Source: JAAZPG01 sp012797375 (GTDB taxonomy: Bacteria > Acidobacteriota > Aminicenantia > Aminicenantales > UBA4085). Taken from it: a stretch of DNA of 49,185 bases. Under the pieces are notes generated by a model, which was given only the letters and a program-made list of their open reading frames with translations, was not told where the DNA came from and did not search any database. Of the stretch, positions 7,011-15,842 are shown in pieces. Numbering within the stretch: position 1 is the stretch's first letter; every line of letters starts with the position of its first letter. The stretch lies in assembly GCA_937868205.1 (NCBI GenBank), contig CALMMC010000077.1, positions 1-49,185 of the forward strand. The letters are read 5' to 3'. The translations under genes were made by a program, and so were the position numbers.

Positions 7011-7882
7011 TGGAACCCATCGCCGAACGCGGATATACCCACTGGGAGGGAACGCTGGGAACCGGGCGGCGCCCGTGGCGGGTGATCGCCGGCCAGGCCG
7101 TCCGTCTGGCCTGGAAGCGCAGGTTCTTCAAGCCGCTCTTCTTCTTCTCTCTCCTGCCGGCGGTCGTTTTCTCCGGCGGGATCTATATTTCCGAGCGCCT
7201 CGGGGACTTCCAGGAGATGCTGAAGGGGGCGGATAAGTTCCTCACGATCAATCCCGATTATTTCCAGGCGTATTACGGATCGAGCTTTCTCTTCTTCATG
7301 ATGCTGATGATCATGGTCGGAGGCGGGGCCGGCTTGATCGCCGATGATCTCCGCCACAACGCCCTGCCGCTCTATTTTTCCCGGCCGCTCCGCCAGCGGG
7401 ATTATATCGGCGGGAAAGGCGCCGCCCTGGCCTTTTTTCTCCTGCTGCTGACCCTCGCCCCCGGAATCGTCTTCCTTCTGCTGAAGCTGATTTTTTCCGG
7501 CAGCGCCAAGATCCTGTCCGATTTCCCCTGGCTGCCGTTTTCCTTCCTGGCCTGGTCGGTGTTCGTCTCCGCTTTCTTTTCCCTGTTTACCCTCCTGCTG
7601 TCCTCGCTCGGCCGGAACCGCCGCTTCGCCTCCATCCTGATCCTGGCCGCGTATTTTCTCTCCGATGTCTTTTTCGGGATTTTTTACGCGATCTTCCGGG
7701 AACCGGCCTTCTGTCTCGTTTCCATCCAGCGGAATCTCCGGCAGGCTTCGGCGGCCTTCCTGGGAGCCAAGCCCCCGATGGAGGTCCCGGGGATTTATTC
7801 GATTTTGATCCTGGCCGCGATCATGGCCGCGGCCGTTCTCGTCCTCCGGAGGAAAATCCGGGCGACGGAGGTGATCCGGTGA
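7010..7882 (+). CDS. ABC transporter permease (first pair)
   Basis: This roughly 290-residue integral membrane protein has about six predicted helices, for example FFSLLPAVVFSGGIYI, SFLFFMMLMIMVGGGAGLIA, LAFFLLLLTLAPGIVFLLL and a C-terminal YSILILAAIMAAAVLVL. This is the ABC-2-like fold that pairs with CcmA/NatA-type ATPases. ATG 7010 overlaps the preceding TGA by one base. A TTG three bases earlier is possible but unneeded. The N-terminal ERGYTHWEG motif is a recurrent start of permeases in these two-pair clusters. Its stop overlaps the GTG of the next ATPase by four bases. Cargo is unknown. Confidence 0.8.
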   Translation: MEPIAERGYTHWEGTLGTGRRPWRVIAGQAVRLAWKRRFFKPLFFFSLLPAVVFSGGIYISERLGDFQEMLKGADKFLTINPDYFQAYYGSSFLFFMMLMIMVGGGAGLIADDLRHNALPLYFSRPLRQRDYIGGKGAALAFFLLLLTLAPGIVFLLLKLIFSGSAKILSDFPWLPFSFLAWSVFVSAFFSLFTLLLSSLGRNRRFASILILAAYFLSDVFFGIFYAIFREPAFCLVSIQRNLRQASAAFLGAKPPMEVPGIYSILILAAIMAAAVLVLRRKIRATEVIR

Positions 7883-8814
7883 CGGCCGGCGGGTTGATTC
7901 TCCGGGCGGACAAGCTCGGCAAGTGGTACGGCAACGTGCTCGGCCTGTCCGACGTCTCGATCGAGATCGGACCCGGCATCACCGGGCTTCTCGGCCCGAA
8001 TGGAGCCGGGAAATCGACGTTCATGAAGCTGATCACCGGCCAGCTCCGGCCGAGCATCGGAACGGTGACGATCGCCGGCCGGCCCGTTTGGAACAATCCG
8101 GGGATCTTCAAGAGCGTCGGCTTCTGCCCGGAACAGGACGCCTTCTACGAGGACACGACCGGCCGGGAGTTCCTGTCCGGGCTCCTGGCCCTGGGCGGGT
8201 TTTCAGCGGCTGAGATCCGGGAACGGACCGCCCGGGCCTTGGCCTTCGTCGAGCTTCAGGCCGACGCCGACCGGCTCATCCGCGGCTACAGCCGGGGGAT
8301 GCGCCAGCGGCTGAAAATCAGCCAAGCGCTGGCCCATGAGCCCGAGATTCTCATCTTGGACGAGCCGCTCAACGGCCTCGATCCCTTGAGCAAGCGCAAA
8401 GTCATCCGCCTCATCAAGGAATACCGGACGGAAGGGCGGACCGTCCTCGTCTCGAGCCACGTCCTGCCCGAGATCGAAGCCCTGACCCGGTCCATCGTTC
8501 TCATCCACCAGGGGAAAATCCTGGCCCAGGGCGACATCCACTTCATCCGCGACCTGATCGACGCCCACCCGCACATCGTGGCCGTCCGGACCGGCCGGGG
8601 CCGGGCCCTGGCCGCGAAGTTCGTCGGGGAGGACGACGTGAGAAGCGTCCGTTTCGACGAGGCGCAGGGGACGGTCCTCTTCGAGACGCGGAACCGGGAC
8701 CGGTTCTTCGAGCGCCTGACAGGGCTGGCGGCGGAGGAGGGATGGGAGATCGAGGAAATCACCTCGCCCGACGATAACCTCCAGTCGGTGTTCGATTATC
8801 TCGTGGGGAAATAA
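7879..8814 (+). CDS. ABC transporter ATP-binding protein (second pair)
   Basis: This 311-residue ATPase starts with GTG overlapping the previous stop (GTGA). It has Walker A GPNGAGKST, signature YSRGMRQRLKISQALA, Walker B ILILDEPLNGLDP and an SSHVL H-loop. The final 90 residues form the accessory C-terminal segment also seen in the first ATPase. It is a paralogue of the 6099 gene rather than a recent copy, since the DNA sequences differ throughout. It pairs with the permease one base downstream. Either the two pairs form one heteromeric exporter or two related ones; the four-gene coupling favours co-production. Confidence 0.9.
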   Translation: MTAGGLILRADKLGKWYGNVLGLSDVSIEIGPGITGLLGPNGAGKSTFMKLITGQLRPSIGTVTIAGRPVWNNPGIFKSVGFCPEQDAFYEDTTGREFLSGLLALGGFSAAEIRERTARALAFVELQADADRLIRGYSRGMRQRLKISQALAHEPEILILDEPLNGLDPLSKRKVIRLIKEYRTEGRTVLVSSHVLPEIEALTRSIVLIHQGKILAQGDIHFIRDLIDAHPHIVAVRTGRGRALAAKFVGEDDVRSVRFDEAQGTVLFETRNRDRFFERLTGLAAEEGWEIEEITSPDDNLQSVFDYLVGK

Positions 8815-8815
8815 G

Positions 8816-9622
8816 ATGCGGATTGCGCCGTTCGTTTCCGTCTATAAGTTCAGCGCCCGGCTGGTCCGGCGCTCGCGGCGCTCCCGGCTCCTGGGCGCGC
8901 TCGGCCTTCTTCCCGTGATCCTGGCGGTCATCCTCCAGATCACCCGGGCGGCCGCCGCCGGCGGCGGCTTGGACGGATTGGAGGTCTTTTCCAACTTCGT
9001 CATGGGCTTCTCCCTGCAGTTTCTGGTCCTTCTCCTGTCCTTGTTTTTCGGCACGGCGATCACGGCCGACGAGGTCGACAACAAAACCCTGACCTACCCG
9101 GCCACCCGGCCCGTTTCCAAGGCGGCCTTCATTCTCGGAAAATACGCTTCTTCCGTATCCTTTCTTCTCGTCTTGGTGCTGACCAGTACGGTCGTTTCAT
9201 TCCTGATCCTCATGATCGACCGGCTGTCGTATGGAACGGCCTGGACGTTCCTTGGCCGGAGCCTCGCCGCCCTGGGCTTCGGCACGATCTGCTACACGGC
9301 ACTCTTTACCTTCGCCGGCACGTTCCTCCGGAAATCCGTCCTCATCGGGCTGGTGTTCTGCTTCGGCTGGGAAAACGTCGTCCAGTACTTCCCCGGGACG
9401 ACCCAGAAATTCACGATCATGCACTGGCTGAAGTCGCTTCTTCCGGGCTTGGGGGCGGGGATGGGATCGCCGGAGGGAGGCGGATTAACGGCGTTCCTTC
9501 TGTTCCGGCACGAGCCCAGCCCGGTGGGAACGGCCGTCGCCGTCCTTCTTCTCCTCACGGCCGTCTTCCTGGCCTTGGCCGTCGCGGTCTTTTCCCGCAA
9601 GGAATATCTCTTCGACGAATGA
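8816..9622 (+). CDS. ABC transporter permease (second pair)
   Basis: This 268-residue ABC-2-type permease has about six predicted helices, including LLGALGLLPVILAVIL, FLLVLVLTSTVVSFLILMI and the terminal TAVAVLLLLTAVFLALAVAV, ending in SRKEYLFDE. FFGTAITADEVDNKTLTYPATRPVSK is the coupling-region motif typical of ABC-2 permeases (a structural change to D-E-x-x-x-x-T-L-x-Y). It starts one base after the ATPase stop. Its last 30 codons and about 20 bases beyond the stop recur, degraded, at 11640-11753, on the far side of the amidohydrolase gene. Confidence 0.85.
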   Translation: MRIAPFVSVYKFSARLVRRSRRSRLLGALGLLPVILAVILQITRAAAAGGGLDGLEVFSNFVMGFSLQFLVLLLSLFFGTAITADEVDNKTLTYPATRPVSKAAFILGKYASSVSFLLVLVLTSTVVSFLILMIDRLSYGTAWTFLGRSLAALGFGTICYTALFTFAGTFLRKSVLIGLVFCFGWENVVQYFPGTTQKFTIMHWLKSLLPGLGAGMGSPEGGGLTAFLLFRHEPSPVGTAVAVLLLLTAVFLALAVAVFSRKEYLFDE

Positions 9623-9640
9623 CCGCGGCCGGCCCTCCTC
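9527..9640 (+). repeat. Direct repeat, left copy (permease 3' end)
   Basis: The segment covering the last 32 codons of the permease and about 18 bases past its stop aligns with 11640-11753 at a constant offset of 2113 bases. The best-conserved core is 9572-9615 (about 44 bases with one or two differences). Similarity continues past the stop codon, which shows a DNA duplication rather than protein convergence. Confidence 0.8.
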
Positions 9641-9732
9641 GGGAGAATAAATCGCGCGGGGGATCGGCGGGCGGGGGAAAAAGGGAGAAAGCTTCCGGAA
9701 ACGGCGATCCCTCCCTCGATCGGCCGCCGTGA

Positions 9733-11466
9733 TTATCGGTTCGGAAGAATCGCTTCCGGCGCCCGGAAAATCTCCGCTCCGTTCACGTAGGCGGCAAGCA
9801 CCTTGATGTCGGACAATTGATGAGGGGGGATGGTCCGGGGGTTCTCGCTCACGATGATCATGTCCGCGAATTTTCCGGCCTCGAGGCTGCCGACCTCTTT
9901 TTCCATAAACAGTTGATAGGCGGGATTGATCGTATAGGCGCGGAGGGCCTCGTCGATCGTGACGCGCTCCTCCGGCCCCAGGATCCGGCCGCCCGCGGTC
10001 TTTCTGGCGACCGCCGTTTCGAGAACGGAAAACGGCTTGTTGGGAGCGACCGGGCCGTCAAAATGGAACGCATAATTCACCCCGATCCTCTCGGCGGAGC
10101 CGGCCGGCATCCAACGGCGCCCGCGTTCTTCTCCGACCATGGTAGGGAGGATATCCCCCCAGTACTTGACGTGCGACATCAAGAACGTGATTTGAACGCC
10201 CAGTCTCTTGGCCCGTTCGAGCTGGTCGTCCCGGATCATCGGGGCATGGGCGATGCGGAAGCGGTGATCGGGCCAGGGATATCGCTCCAAGCCCTCCTCG
10301 ACGGTTTCGAGGGCCATGTCGATCGCCGCGTCGCCCTGGGCATGAATCTCCAGAGTCCTTTTTTCTTTCAAACAATCGTCGACCAGGGTTTTCAACTCGG
10401 CCGGGCTGACGTAAGGCTTCTGAATGTAATCGGGCGGGAGCTCCATCACCTCGAGAGTCAGGGGATTGGCGGGATAGGGCTTGGTCAGAAACAAGGTCCC
10501 GGTCCACGGCGTTCCGTCGACGAAAACCTTTGCCCCGTTCACCTTAATGAGATCGTCGCCTTCGAAAGGTTTCCAAGTCTTGTAATGGACGGCATACCCC
10601 CGGATGCGGGGAGAAGGGAACAAGCCGGCCGTTTCCCGGTACAGGCGGAGATATCGTTCGTCGATCATGCTGTCGTCGATCGTGGTGATGCCGTTCCCGG
10701 CGCATTGCCGCCATCCATTTCTCACCAGCTCCACGGCCTTTTGAGGGTCCGAGAGCCGGTTCTTCAGGATCGGCGTCATCACCGCGAGAATCGGGTCCCC
10801 CTGGTCGAGCCGGCCGTTCAATTCCCCGTCTTCGGAATGCCCGAAGGATCCGCCCATCGGCCCGGTCGGATCAGGCGTGTCCCGGGTGATTCCGGCCGCT
10901 TCCAAAGCCCGGGAATTGGCAAAAGCGACGTGGCCGCTGTTGCCGATGATCAGGAGGGAATGATGAGGCGCCAAGGCATCGAGTTCCCGTCTTGTCGGAT
11001 TTTTCAATCCGCGCTGAATGACCGGATCCCAACCGAAAAAAACGATCTCTTCGCCCGGAGCGGCCTTGGCGACGGCGGAGGTGATGACGTCCATGACTTG
11101 CGGACCGCGGGCGTACCGGACGGGCCGGATGTCGACGGCCATGTTTTCGACAAGCATATTCATGAAAGGATGCGAATGACCTTCCACGAACCCCGGCATC
11201 AGCGTCCTTCCGTCCAGGTCGATCATCCGGGTCGCCTCGCCCCGATATTTCAAGACGTCCGCGGCCGATCCGACCGCGACGATCCGGCCGTCTTTGACGG
11301 CGACGGCTTCCGCCTCGGTCATGAATGAATCGACCGTGAGCACCGTTCCCCGATGGAAGATGACGTCCGCCGCGGGGTCGTCCGCCCCGGCGAGAACTCC
11401 TCCCGCCCATCCGGCGGAGAGGATGAGGAGAGCCGCCCGGAGAATCAATAGACGCCGTTTGTCCAT
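9733..11466 (-). CDS. Secreted amidohydrolase, family 3 (YtcJ-like)
   Basis: This 577-residue metal-dependent hydrolase has a signal peptide (LLILRAALLILSAGWAGGVLA, cut near residue 25) and is probably periplasmic. An N-terminal beta-domain (DVIFHRGTVLTVDSF) precedes the TIM barrel, which opens with the metal-binding GFVEGHSHPF. Later signatures are IHAQGDAAIDMALE and HRIAHAPMI-like RFRIAHAPM, with a closing EEVGSLEAGKFADMIIV-type segment. These mark the YtcJ/amidohydrolase-3 group, which hydrolyses exocyclic or N-acyl amide bonds of unknown natural substrates. ATG 11466 follows GGAAGGA; an earlier in-frame start would add 44 basic residues ahead of the signal peptide and is unlikely. It is monocistronic, with its own promoter at 11570-11598. 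The gene and promoter sit exactly between two copies of a direct repeat, suggesting later insertion. Confidence 0.88.
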   Translation of the reverse strand: MDKRRLLILRAALLILSAGWAGGVLAGADDPAADVIFHRGTVLTVDSFMTEAEAVAVKDGRIVAVGSAADVLKYRGEATRMIDLDGRTLMPGFVEGHSHPFMNMLVENMAVDIRPVRYARGPQVMDVITSAVAKAAPGEEIVFFGWDPVIQRGLKNPTRRELDALAPHHSLLIIGNSGHVAFANSRALEAAGITRDTPDPTGPMGGSFGHSEDGELNGRLDQGDPILAVMTPILKNRLSDPQKAVELVRNGWRQCAGNGITTIDDSMIDERYLRLYRETAGLFPSPRIRGYAVHYKTWKPFEGDDLIKVNGAKVFVDGTPWTGTLFLTKPYPANPLTLEVMELPPDYIQKPYVSPAELKTLVDDCLKEKRTLEIHAQGDAAIDMALETVEEGLERYPWPDHRFRIAHAPMIRDDQLERAKRLGVQITFLMSHVKYWGDILPTMVGEERGRRWMPAGSAERIGVNYAFHFDGPVAPNKPFSVLETAVARKTAGGRILGPEERVTIDEALRAYTINPAYQLFMEKEVGSLEAGKFADMIIVSENPRTIPPHQLSDIKVLAAYVNGAEIFRAPEAILPNR

Positions 11467-11569
11467 GGTTCCTTCCTTTCGACGGACGGGGACATCCCTT
11501 GTCGACCGGCTCCGGTTTGATCCCCGTCGTCTTCTGAAACCGCGGCCCGCTTCATGAACAAGGACAAGA

Positions 11570-11598
11570 AGAATAAAGGAGCGTCCGGGAACTGTCAA
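11570..11598 (-). promoter_or_regulatory. Sigma70-type promoter of the amidohydrolase gene
   Basis: On the minus strand TTGACA (11593-11598), 17-bp spacer, TATTCT (11570-11575). The predicted leader is about 95 bases before ATG 11466. The -35 is a perfect consensus. Confidence 0.72.
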
Positions 11599-11627
11599 GG
11601 AACGCGGCGGAACGGAATGCCGGACCC

Positions 11628-11756
11628 GCCCCCCCGGAGGCGACGGCCGCGGCCGTCCTCCTCGTTTTCTCGGCGATCTTCCCGGCCTTGGCCGTCGCCG
11701 TCTTTTCCCGCAAGGAATATCTCTTCGGCCAACGACCGCGGCCGCCCTCTCATTGA
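11628..11756 (+). pseudogene. Relic of an ABC permease 3' end
   Basis: Read in frame on plus, this stretch gives TAAAVLLVFSAIFPALAVAV, then SRKEYLFGQ, and runs to TGA at 11754-11756. It matches the C-terminus of the permease ending at 9622 (TAVAVLLLLTAVFLALAVAV, SRKEYLFDE). There is no start, ribosome binding site or upstream coding sequence, so it is a non-functional remnant. The ancestral stop position now reads CGA. It lies between the amidohydrolase promoter and the end of mgtE and overlaps the last bases of mgtE on the other strand. Confidence 0.8.
11640..11753 (+). repeat. Direct repeat, right copy (degraded permease 3' end)
   Basis: This is the partner of 9527-9640 in the same orientation. 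The core 11685-11728 differs from the left copy at one or two bases, and the flanks are more diverged. The two copies bracket the amidohydrolase gene and its promoter. Confidence 0.8.
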
Positions 11757-13126
11757 TCCAGGATCATGGCGGCCACCGAGAAATAAAGGAGAACGCCCGC
11801 CACGTCGATGACCGTGGTGATGAGCGGGGAGCTGGCCGTGGCCGGGTCCAGCTTCAGCTTTTTAAGCAGCAGCGGTATGCTAACTCCGATCAGGCTGCCC
11901 AGGACCACGACCAGGAACATGCTGAGGCCGGCGACGAGGCCCAAGGCGAATCCGCCCCTCCAGATCCCCATGCCCCAGGCGACGAGTCCCGTCGTCAAGC
12001 CGAGGGCCGTCGACACGCCGGCCTCCTTGAGAAGGAGCGAAGCCCAGTCGTTCGTCCGGATTTCCCCGACAGCCATGGCCCGGATCATGAGGGTCGCCGA
12101 CTGGGAGCCGGCGTTGCCCCCGCTGTCGATCAAGAGAGGAAGAAAGAAGACGAGGGGGACAAGGGCGGCGATGGTCGCCTCGAACCGGGCCATGATCCCG
12201 CCGGAGACGGCGTTCACGAACACCAGGGCGACCAGCCAGAGGATCCTTTTCCGGTACAGGAGGGAAGCGGACGCCTCTTTCAGACCGATCTCGAGCGGGG
12301 CGACGGCGGCCGCCTTCTGGATGTCCTCGGTCGCTTCTTCCACGGCCACATCGAGGACGTCGTCGGCCGTGACGATCCCGACGAGAACACCGTCGGAATC
12401 GACGACCGGCAGGACGGTCAGATCGTAACGCTCCATGCCCAGGGCGGCCGCCTCCCGGTCGTCAAACGCCGAGACGGAAATCGCCGGCGTGATCATCAAG
12501 CCGGCGACGGTCTCGGCGGGCTCGGCCAAAACCACCTGGCGGAGGCTGATCACGCCGAGGAGCTTCCAGGCGGCGCCGGTCACGTAGATCGCATCGATGG
12601 TTTCCGAATCCCGGCCCATGCGCCGGACATGGGCGATGGTTTGACCGATGGTCCAATCCGGGCGGACGGCGACGTACTCCGGCGTCATGAGCCGCCCGGT
12701 GCTGCCTTCGGGATAACTCAGAAGCGTCCGGGCTTCGGCCCGTTCGGCCGGGCCGAGCAAGTTCAACAGGCGCTGCCTGTCCCGCTCGGGCAGCTCCTCC
12801 AGGAAGGAGGTCCGGTCGTCCGGGCTGAGACCGGCCAGGAGGGCTCCGGTCTCCTCGTCGGTCAGCTCTTTCAGGAAGGCGTCCCGGGTGCTTCGCTCGA
12901 GGAACGAAAAGACTTCGACCGCGATTCTCTTGGGGAGAGAGCGGAACAGGATCGTCCCGGCCGGCTTGGTCAAGTCGGCCAGGAGGTCGGCCAATTCGGG
13001 CATCGGCCAGGATTCCGCCAGCGTTCGCAGGGCGTCCCAGTCCCGCTTCTTGATCAGCTTTTTGACTTCCGGCTTGTGAAGGTCGACCATGGCGATCCCT
13101 TTCCGAGCGTGTTTCGTTCCGCTCAT
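11750..13126 (-). CDS. mgtE: Magnesium transporter MgtE
   Basis: This 458-residue protein has full MgtE architecture. A superhelical N domain (about 15-135, LLADLTKPAGTILFRSLPK) is followed by tandem CBS domains (about 145-265, including MTPEYVAVRPDWTIGQTIAH and VVDSDGVLVGIVTADDVLD). The C-terminal part holds five membrane helices with the pore signature DSGGNAGSQSATLMIRAMA. The cytoplasmic N and CBS domains sense Mg2+ and gate the pore; the protein imports Mg2+ down its gradient. The chosen ATG (13126) has GAGGGGG about 7 bases upstream; an internal ATG at 13090 with AAGGGA is an alternative. Its last codons overlap the permease relic on plus. It is monocistronic. Confidence 0.95.
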   Translation of the reverse strand: MSGTKHARKGIAMVDLHKPEVKKLIKKRDWDALRTLAESWPMPELADLLADLTKPAGTILFRSLPKRIAVEVFSFLERSTRDAFLKELTDEETGALLAGLSPDDRTSFLEELPERDRQRLLNLLGPAERAEARTLLSYPEGSTGRLMTPEYVAVRPDWTIGQTIAHVRRMGRDSETIDAIYVTGAAWKLLGVISLRQVVLAEPAETVAGLMITPAISVSAFDDREAAALGMERYDLTVLPVVDSDGVLVGIVTADDVLDVAVEEATEDIQKAAAVAPLEIGLKEASASLLYRKRILWLVALVFVNAVSGGIMARFEATIAALVPLVFFLPLLIDSGGNAGSQSATLMIRAMAVGEIRTNDWASLLLKEAGVSTALGLTTGLVAWGMGIWRGGFALGLVAGLSMFLVVVLGSLIGVSIPLLLKKLKLDPATASSPLITTVIDVAGVLLYFSVAAMILDQ

Positions 13127-13662
13127 GTCCCGTCCCCCTCATCAGAATAGCAATTCCGGATGAAAAAAGCACTTCACCTGCATGATGATAGCCGCATCGG
13201 CTTCGCCGTGAAAAATTCGACGCGCGGCCGGCGCAAATTCACCCCTTCGCGCCTCGTTCCGGAAGCCGTGTTGAAATAAACCCGGTTTTGGATTTTTCTT
13301 TTCGGCGGGGGGGCAGCGGCCGTCTCGGCTTGTGAATAATCCAAGTTACGCAAAGAAGGCCGGCTTCCATTCCATCGGGCGGGGAAAAGGCCGCCGAAAA
13401 CAAAGCAGGCCTCCCGAGCTGATCCGAAAGTCCCGGCCCCGAGAACATCTTCGGCCAGATCGGTCAAGGGGGACGGATCATTCCGGGCTGGGGGACAAGC
13501 TTGACATCCTCCCGGCCGGATTCTATCCTTGCCCCTGAGACGGGTCGGGACAAGGGCCGGCGTTCCGGGCGGGGGCGAGCGCTTCCGCGGGATTCCGCCG
13601 CCGGCGCCCGCCGTTTTTCTCCGCGCTTCGAACGCGGGCAAAAGAACCAAGGAGGGACGACG
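13127..13662. other. Intergenic region between mgtE and the transglutaminase gene
   Basis: This 536-bp gap separates divergent genes. It contains a clear plus-strand promoter at 13501-13529 and a possible minus-strand -10 (TATTCT, 13144-13149) for mgtE without a good -35. Frames crossing it lack ribosome binding sites and are rich in arginine and proline. I see no RNA gene or repeat. Confidence 0.45.
13501..13529 (+). promoter_or_regulatory. Sigma70-type promoter of the transglutaminase gene
   Basis: TTGACA (13501-13506), 17-bp spacer, TATCCT (13524-13529). The predicted leader is about 125 bases before ATG 13663, longer than most here. Confidence 0.65.
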
Positions 13663-15300
13663 ATGAAAAAAACATGCTTGGCGGCCGCGACGATTCTCCT
13701 TTTCGCCCTGGTCCTGCCGGCCGCTCCCGGCCGGGTGGCCAAGCGCTTCGCCGTTCCCTCGGCGTGCGCCACCGGCCTGGCCTTCGACGGCGAGGCCTTC
13801 TGGACGGTGGACATGGAGACGGACAAGCTGTACCGCCTCGACCCGGCCGACGGCCGGGTTCTGGCCGAATTCGACGCTCCGGGTTACTTCTGCACCGCCC
13901 TGGCCTGGGACGGCCGAAGCCTCTGGGCGGCCGACATGGACTTCACGAACACCTCGGCCGAGGAGTACTGCGGCAAGCTCTACCAGCTTGATCCCAAGAC
14001 GGGCCGGACGCTCAAAGTCATCATGGCCCCGGCTTCGGATCCGCAGGGCTTGGCCTGGGACGGCGTCTCCCTCTGGGTTTCCGACAACGGAACGCGGGAG
14101 TTGTTCCAGGTGAGTCCCGACGACGGAACAACGATAAAAACCCTCAAGGCGCCGGCGGGCGATCCCCGCGGGCTGGCCTGGGACGGACGCTTCCTTTGGC
14201 TGGCCGACCGCTCCGAGGACGAGCTTTACCGGATCGATCCCGAATCGGGACGCGTCCTCATGATCCTGCCTGCGCCCGGCCCGCATTCCTGGGGACTGAC
14301 CTGGATCAAGGACAGCCTTTGGGTGGCCGATTACCAGAAAGACGAGGTCGCCCAAGTCGTCGTCTTCGAAGACGGCGCGTTCACCCGCTCCCATCCCCGC
14401 GAAGCCGTCGTCACGATCGCCCACGACATCATCAATTTCGGGCCGGGCACGGTCATCGGTCTCGACGCTTACTTGGCCCTGCCGAAGAACCGGTCCACCC
14501 AGGAGATCCGGTCCATCGACTACTCCCGCCCCCCCGACGGCCGGCTGACGGACCGCTGGGGCCAGGACGTCGCCCGTTTCCGGCGGGAGTCCTTGAAACC
14601 CGGCGAGCGGGCCGTTTCCAAGATGCGGGTCAGGGCGACGATTTATGACGTCATGTACCACCTCTTCCCGGAGAAAGCCGGCTCGCTGGCGGACATTCCG
14701 GCCGACGTCCGGGCCCGCTTTCTGGCCGATGACGACAAATACCGGCTCAAGGATCCGGTCATCCAGGCGGCGGTGCGGGAGGCCGTCCATGATCCGGACA
14801 ACCCCTATTGGATCGCCCGCGACATCTACGATTACCTCCGGTTGAAAATGGAATACAAGCGCATCGGCGGCTGGGACATCGCCCCGACCGTCCTCCAGCG
14901 AGGCTCCGGATCCTGCTCGGAGTATGCCTTTGTCTATATCGCCATGTGCCGGGCGGCCGGTCTGCCGGCCCGCTATGTCGGCTCGGTCGTGGCCCGGGGC
15001 GAGGAGGCGAGCTTTGATTTCGTCTACCATCGCTGGGTGGAAGTGTATCTGCCCGGCGCCGGCTGGATTCCCGTCGATCCCAGCGGCGGCGACATGGAAT
15101 CGCCCCGTGGACAGGCCATGTATTTCGGCCACCTGGACAACCGCTTCCTGATCACAACCGAAAGCGGCGGCGGCTCGGAATATCTCAAGTGGGACTACAA
15201 TACCTCGGAAACGTGGCAGGCCGACGGCCGGGTGCAGCTGCGTCTGGAAATGATGGCCCAGTGGGAGCCCGCCGGGCGGGTCGAGGGCGCCGGGAAGTAG
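13663..15300 (+). CDS. Secreted beta-propeller / transglutaminase-like protein
   Basis: This 545-residue exported protein begins MKKTCLAAATILLFALVLPA, a Sec signal. Residues about 30-270 hold five to six repeats of the type GLAWDG-x-x-LW-x-(A/S)D ... LYRLDP-x-x-GR, an NHL/SMP-30-like beta-propeller. Residues about 380-490 are a transglutaminase-like (Transglut_core) domain with a complete triad: Cys418 in GSGSCSEYAF, His456 in YHRWVEVYL and Asp472 in WIPVDPS. In bacteria such domains usually act as proteases or amide hydrolases/transferases on periplasmic proteins or peptides. ATG 13663 follows GGAGGG; an earlier frame start would lack the signal peptide at its N-terminus. The propeller probably binds the target, though that is inference. 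Confidence 0.88.
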   Translation: MKKTCLAAATILLFALVLPAAPGRVAKRFAVPSACATGLAFDGEAFWTVDMETDKLYRLDPADGRVLAEFDAPGYFCTALAWDGRSLWAADMDFTNTSAEEYCGKLYQLDPKTGRTLKVIMAPASDPQGLAWDGVSLWVSDNGTRELFQVSPDDGTTIKTLKAPAGDPRGLAWDGRFLWLADRSEDELYRIDPESGRVLMILPAPGPHSWGLTWIKDSLWVADYQKDEVAQVVVFEDGAFTRSHPREAVVTIAHDIINFGPGTVIGLDAYLALPKNRSTQEIRSIDYSRPPDGRLTDRWGQDVARFRRESLKPGERAVSKMRVRATIYDVMYHLFPEKAGSLADIPADVRARFLADDDKYRLKDPVIQAAVREAVHDPDNPYWIARDIYDYLRLKMEYKRIGGWDIAPTVLQRGSGSCSEYAFVYIAMCRAAGLPARYVGSVVARGEEASFDFVYHRWVEVYLPGAGWIPVDPSGGDMESPRGQAMYFGHLDNRFLITTESGGGSEYLKWDYNTSETWQADGRVQLRLEMMAQWEPAGRVEGAGK

Positions 15301-15371
15301 CTTCCCGTGTTGCCACGGCTATTCCTCCGGCCGGGTTTCCCCGGAGGTCCGTCCGAAATCGGATTTTGATC

Positions 15372-15575
15372 ATGGAATGTAAAAAAGACCGCAATCTCCA
15401 AGGGTGCAACTGCACCTACGAGCCTTGTCCGCGGAAGGGAGACTGCTGTTCCTGCCTGGCCTACCATCTCGGGAGCCGGGAGCTGCCGGCCTGCTGCTTC
15501 AGCCGCGAGGCGGAGCGGACTTACGACCGCTCCTTCGCCCATTTCGCCCGCTTGGTCTCCGCCCGAAAGATATAA
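15372..15575 (+). CDS. Small cysteine-rich DUF6485-like protein
   Basis: This 67-residue cytosolic protein has nine cysteines grouped as MECKK, GCNCTYEPCPRKGDCCSC and LPACCFS. The pattern C-x-C-x4-C-x4-G-x-C-C-x-C-L-x-Y-H matches the small DUF6485 family (recognised by motif only). The cysteine spacing suggests zinc or an Fe-S cluster. The remaining 20 residues form one amphipathic helix (EAERTYDRSFAHFARLV). The ATG at 15372 is preceded by a weak GGATTTTG. It follows the transglutaminase gene by 71 bases and may share its transcript. Function is unknown in the family. Confidence 0.7.
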   Translation: MECKKDRNLQGCNCTYEPCPRKGDCCSCLAYHLGSRELPACCFSREAERTYDRSFAHFARLVSARKI

Positions 15576-15824
15576 AGCGCGGAGACGGCCGCTGGCGGGG
15601 GACATCCCGGCGATGATCAGGGACCTGTCCGGGACCGGAGGGAGCGGGCGATGAAAATCGTCGCGGCCGCCGCGGCTGCGTCAAACGACCGAAAACAGCG
15701 GGATCCGAGGCCTCGATGAAAAGAAAAGCCGGCTCCCTGCCTCTCGGCCGGAGGGGGATGAGGAATGGGGGAGAACGCGCTCGGGAAACGCCGGACGAGG
15801 AGGCTCTTCGTCACCTCCGGGATG

Positions 15825-15830
15825 TATAAT
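15825..15830 (+). promoter_or_regulatory. Possible -10 element upstream of archease
   Basis: A perfect TATAAT preceded by TG lies 12 bases before ATG 15843, with no good -35. If used, the archease-rtcB message would be nearly leaderless. Confidence 0.4.
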
Positions 15831-15842
15831 ATCGGTATCGGC

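Noticed and set aside
9817..11328. 503-codon plus frame opposite the amidohydrolase
   Set aside because: It has no start signal and no recognisable domain. The minus frame has a signal peptide, metal motif and promoter.
13174..15132. 652-codon minus frame opposite the transglutaminase gene
   Set aside because: It is a shadow frame of a high-GC gene; no ribosome binding site and low-complexity composition. The plus frame has a signal peptide and a full catalytic triad.
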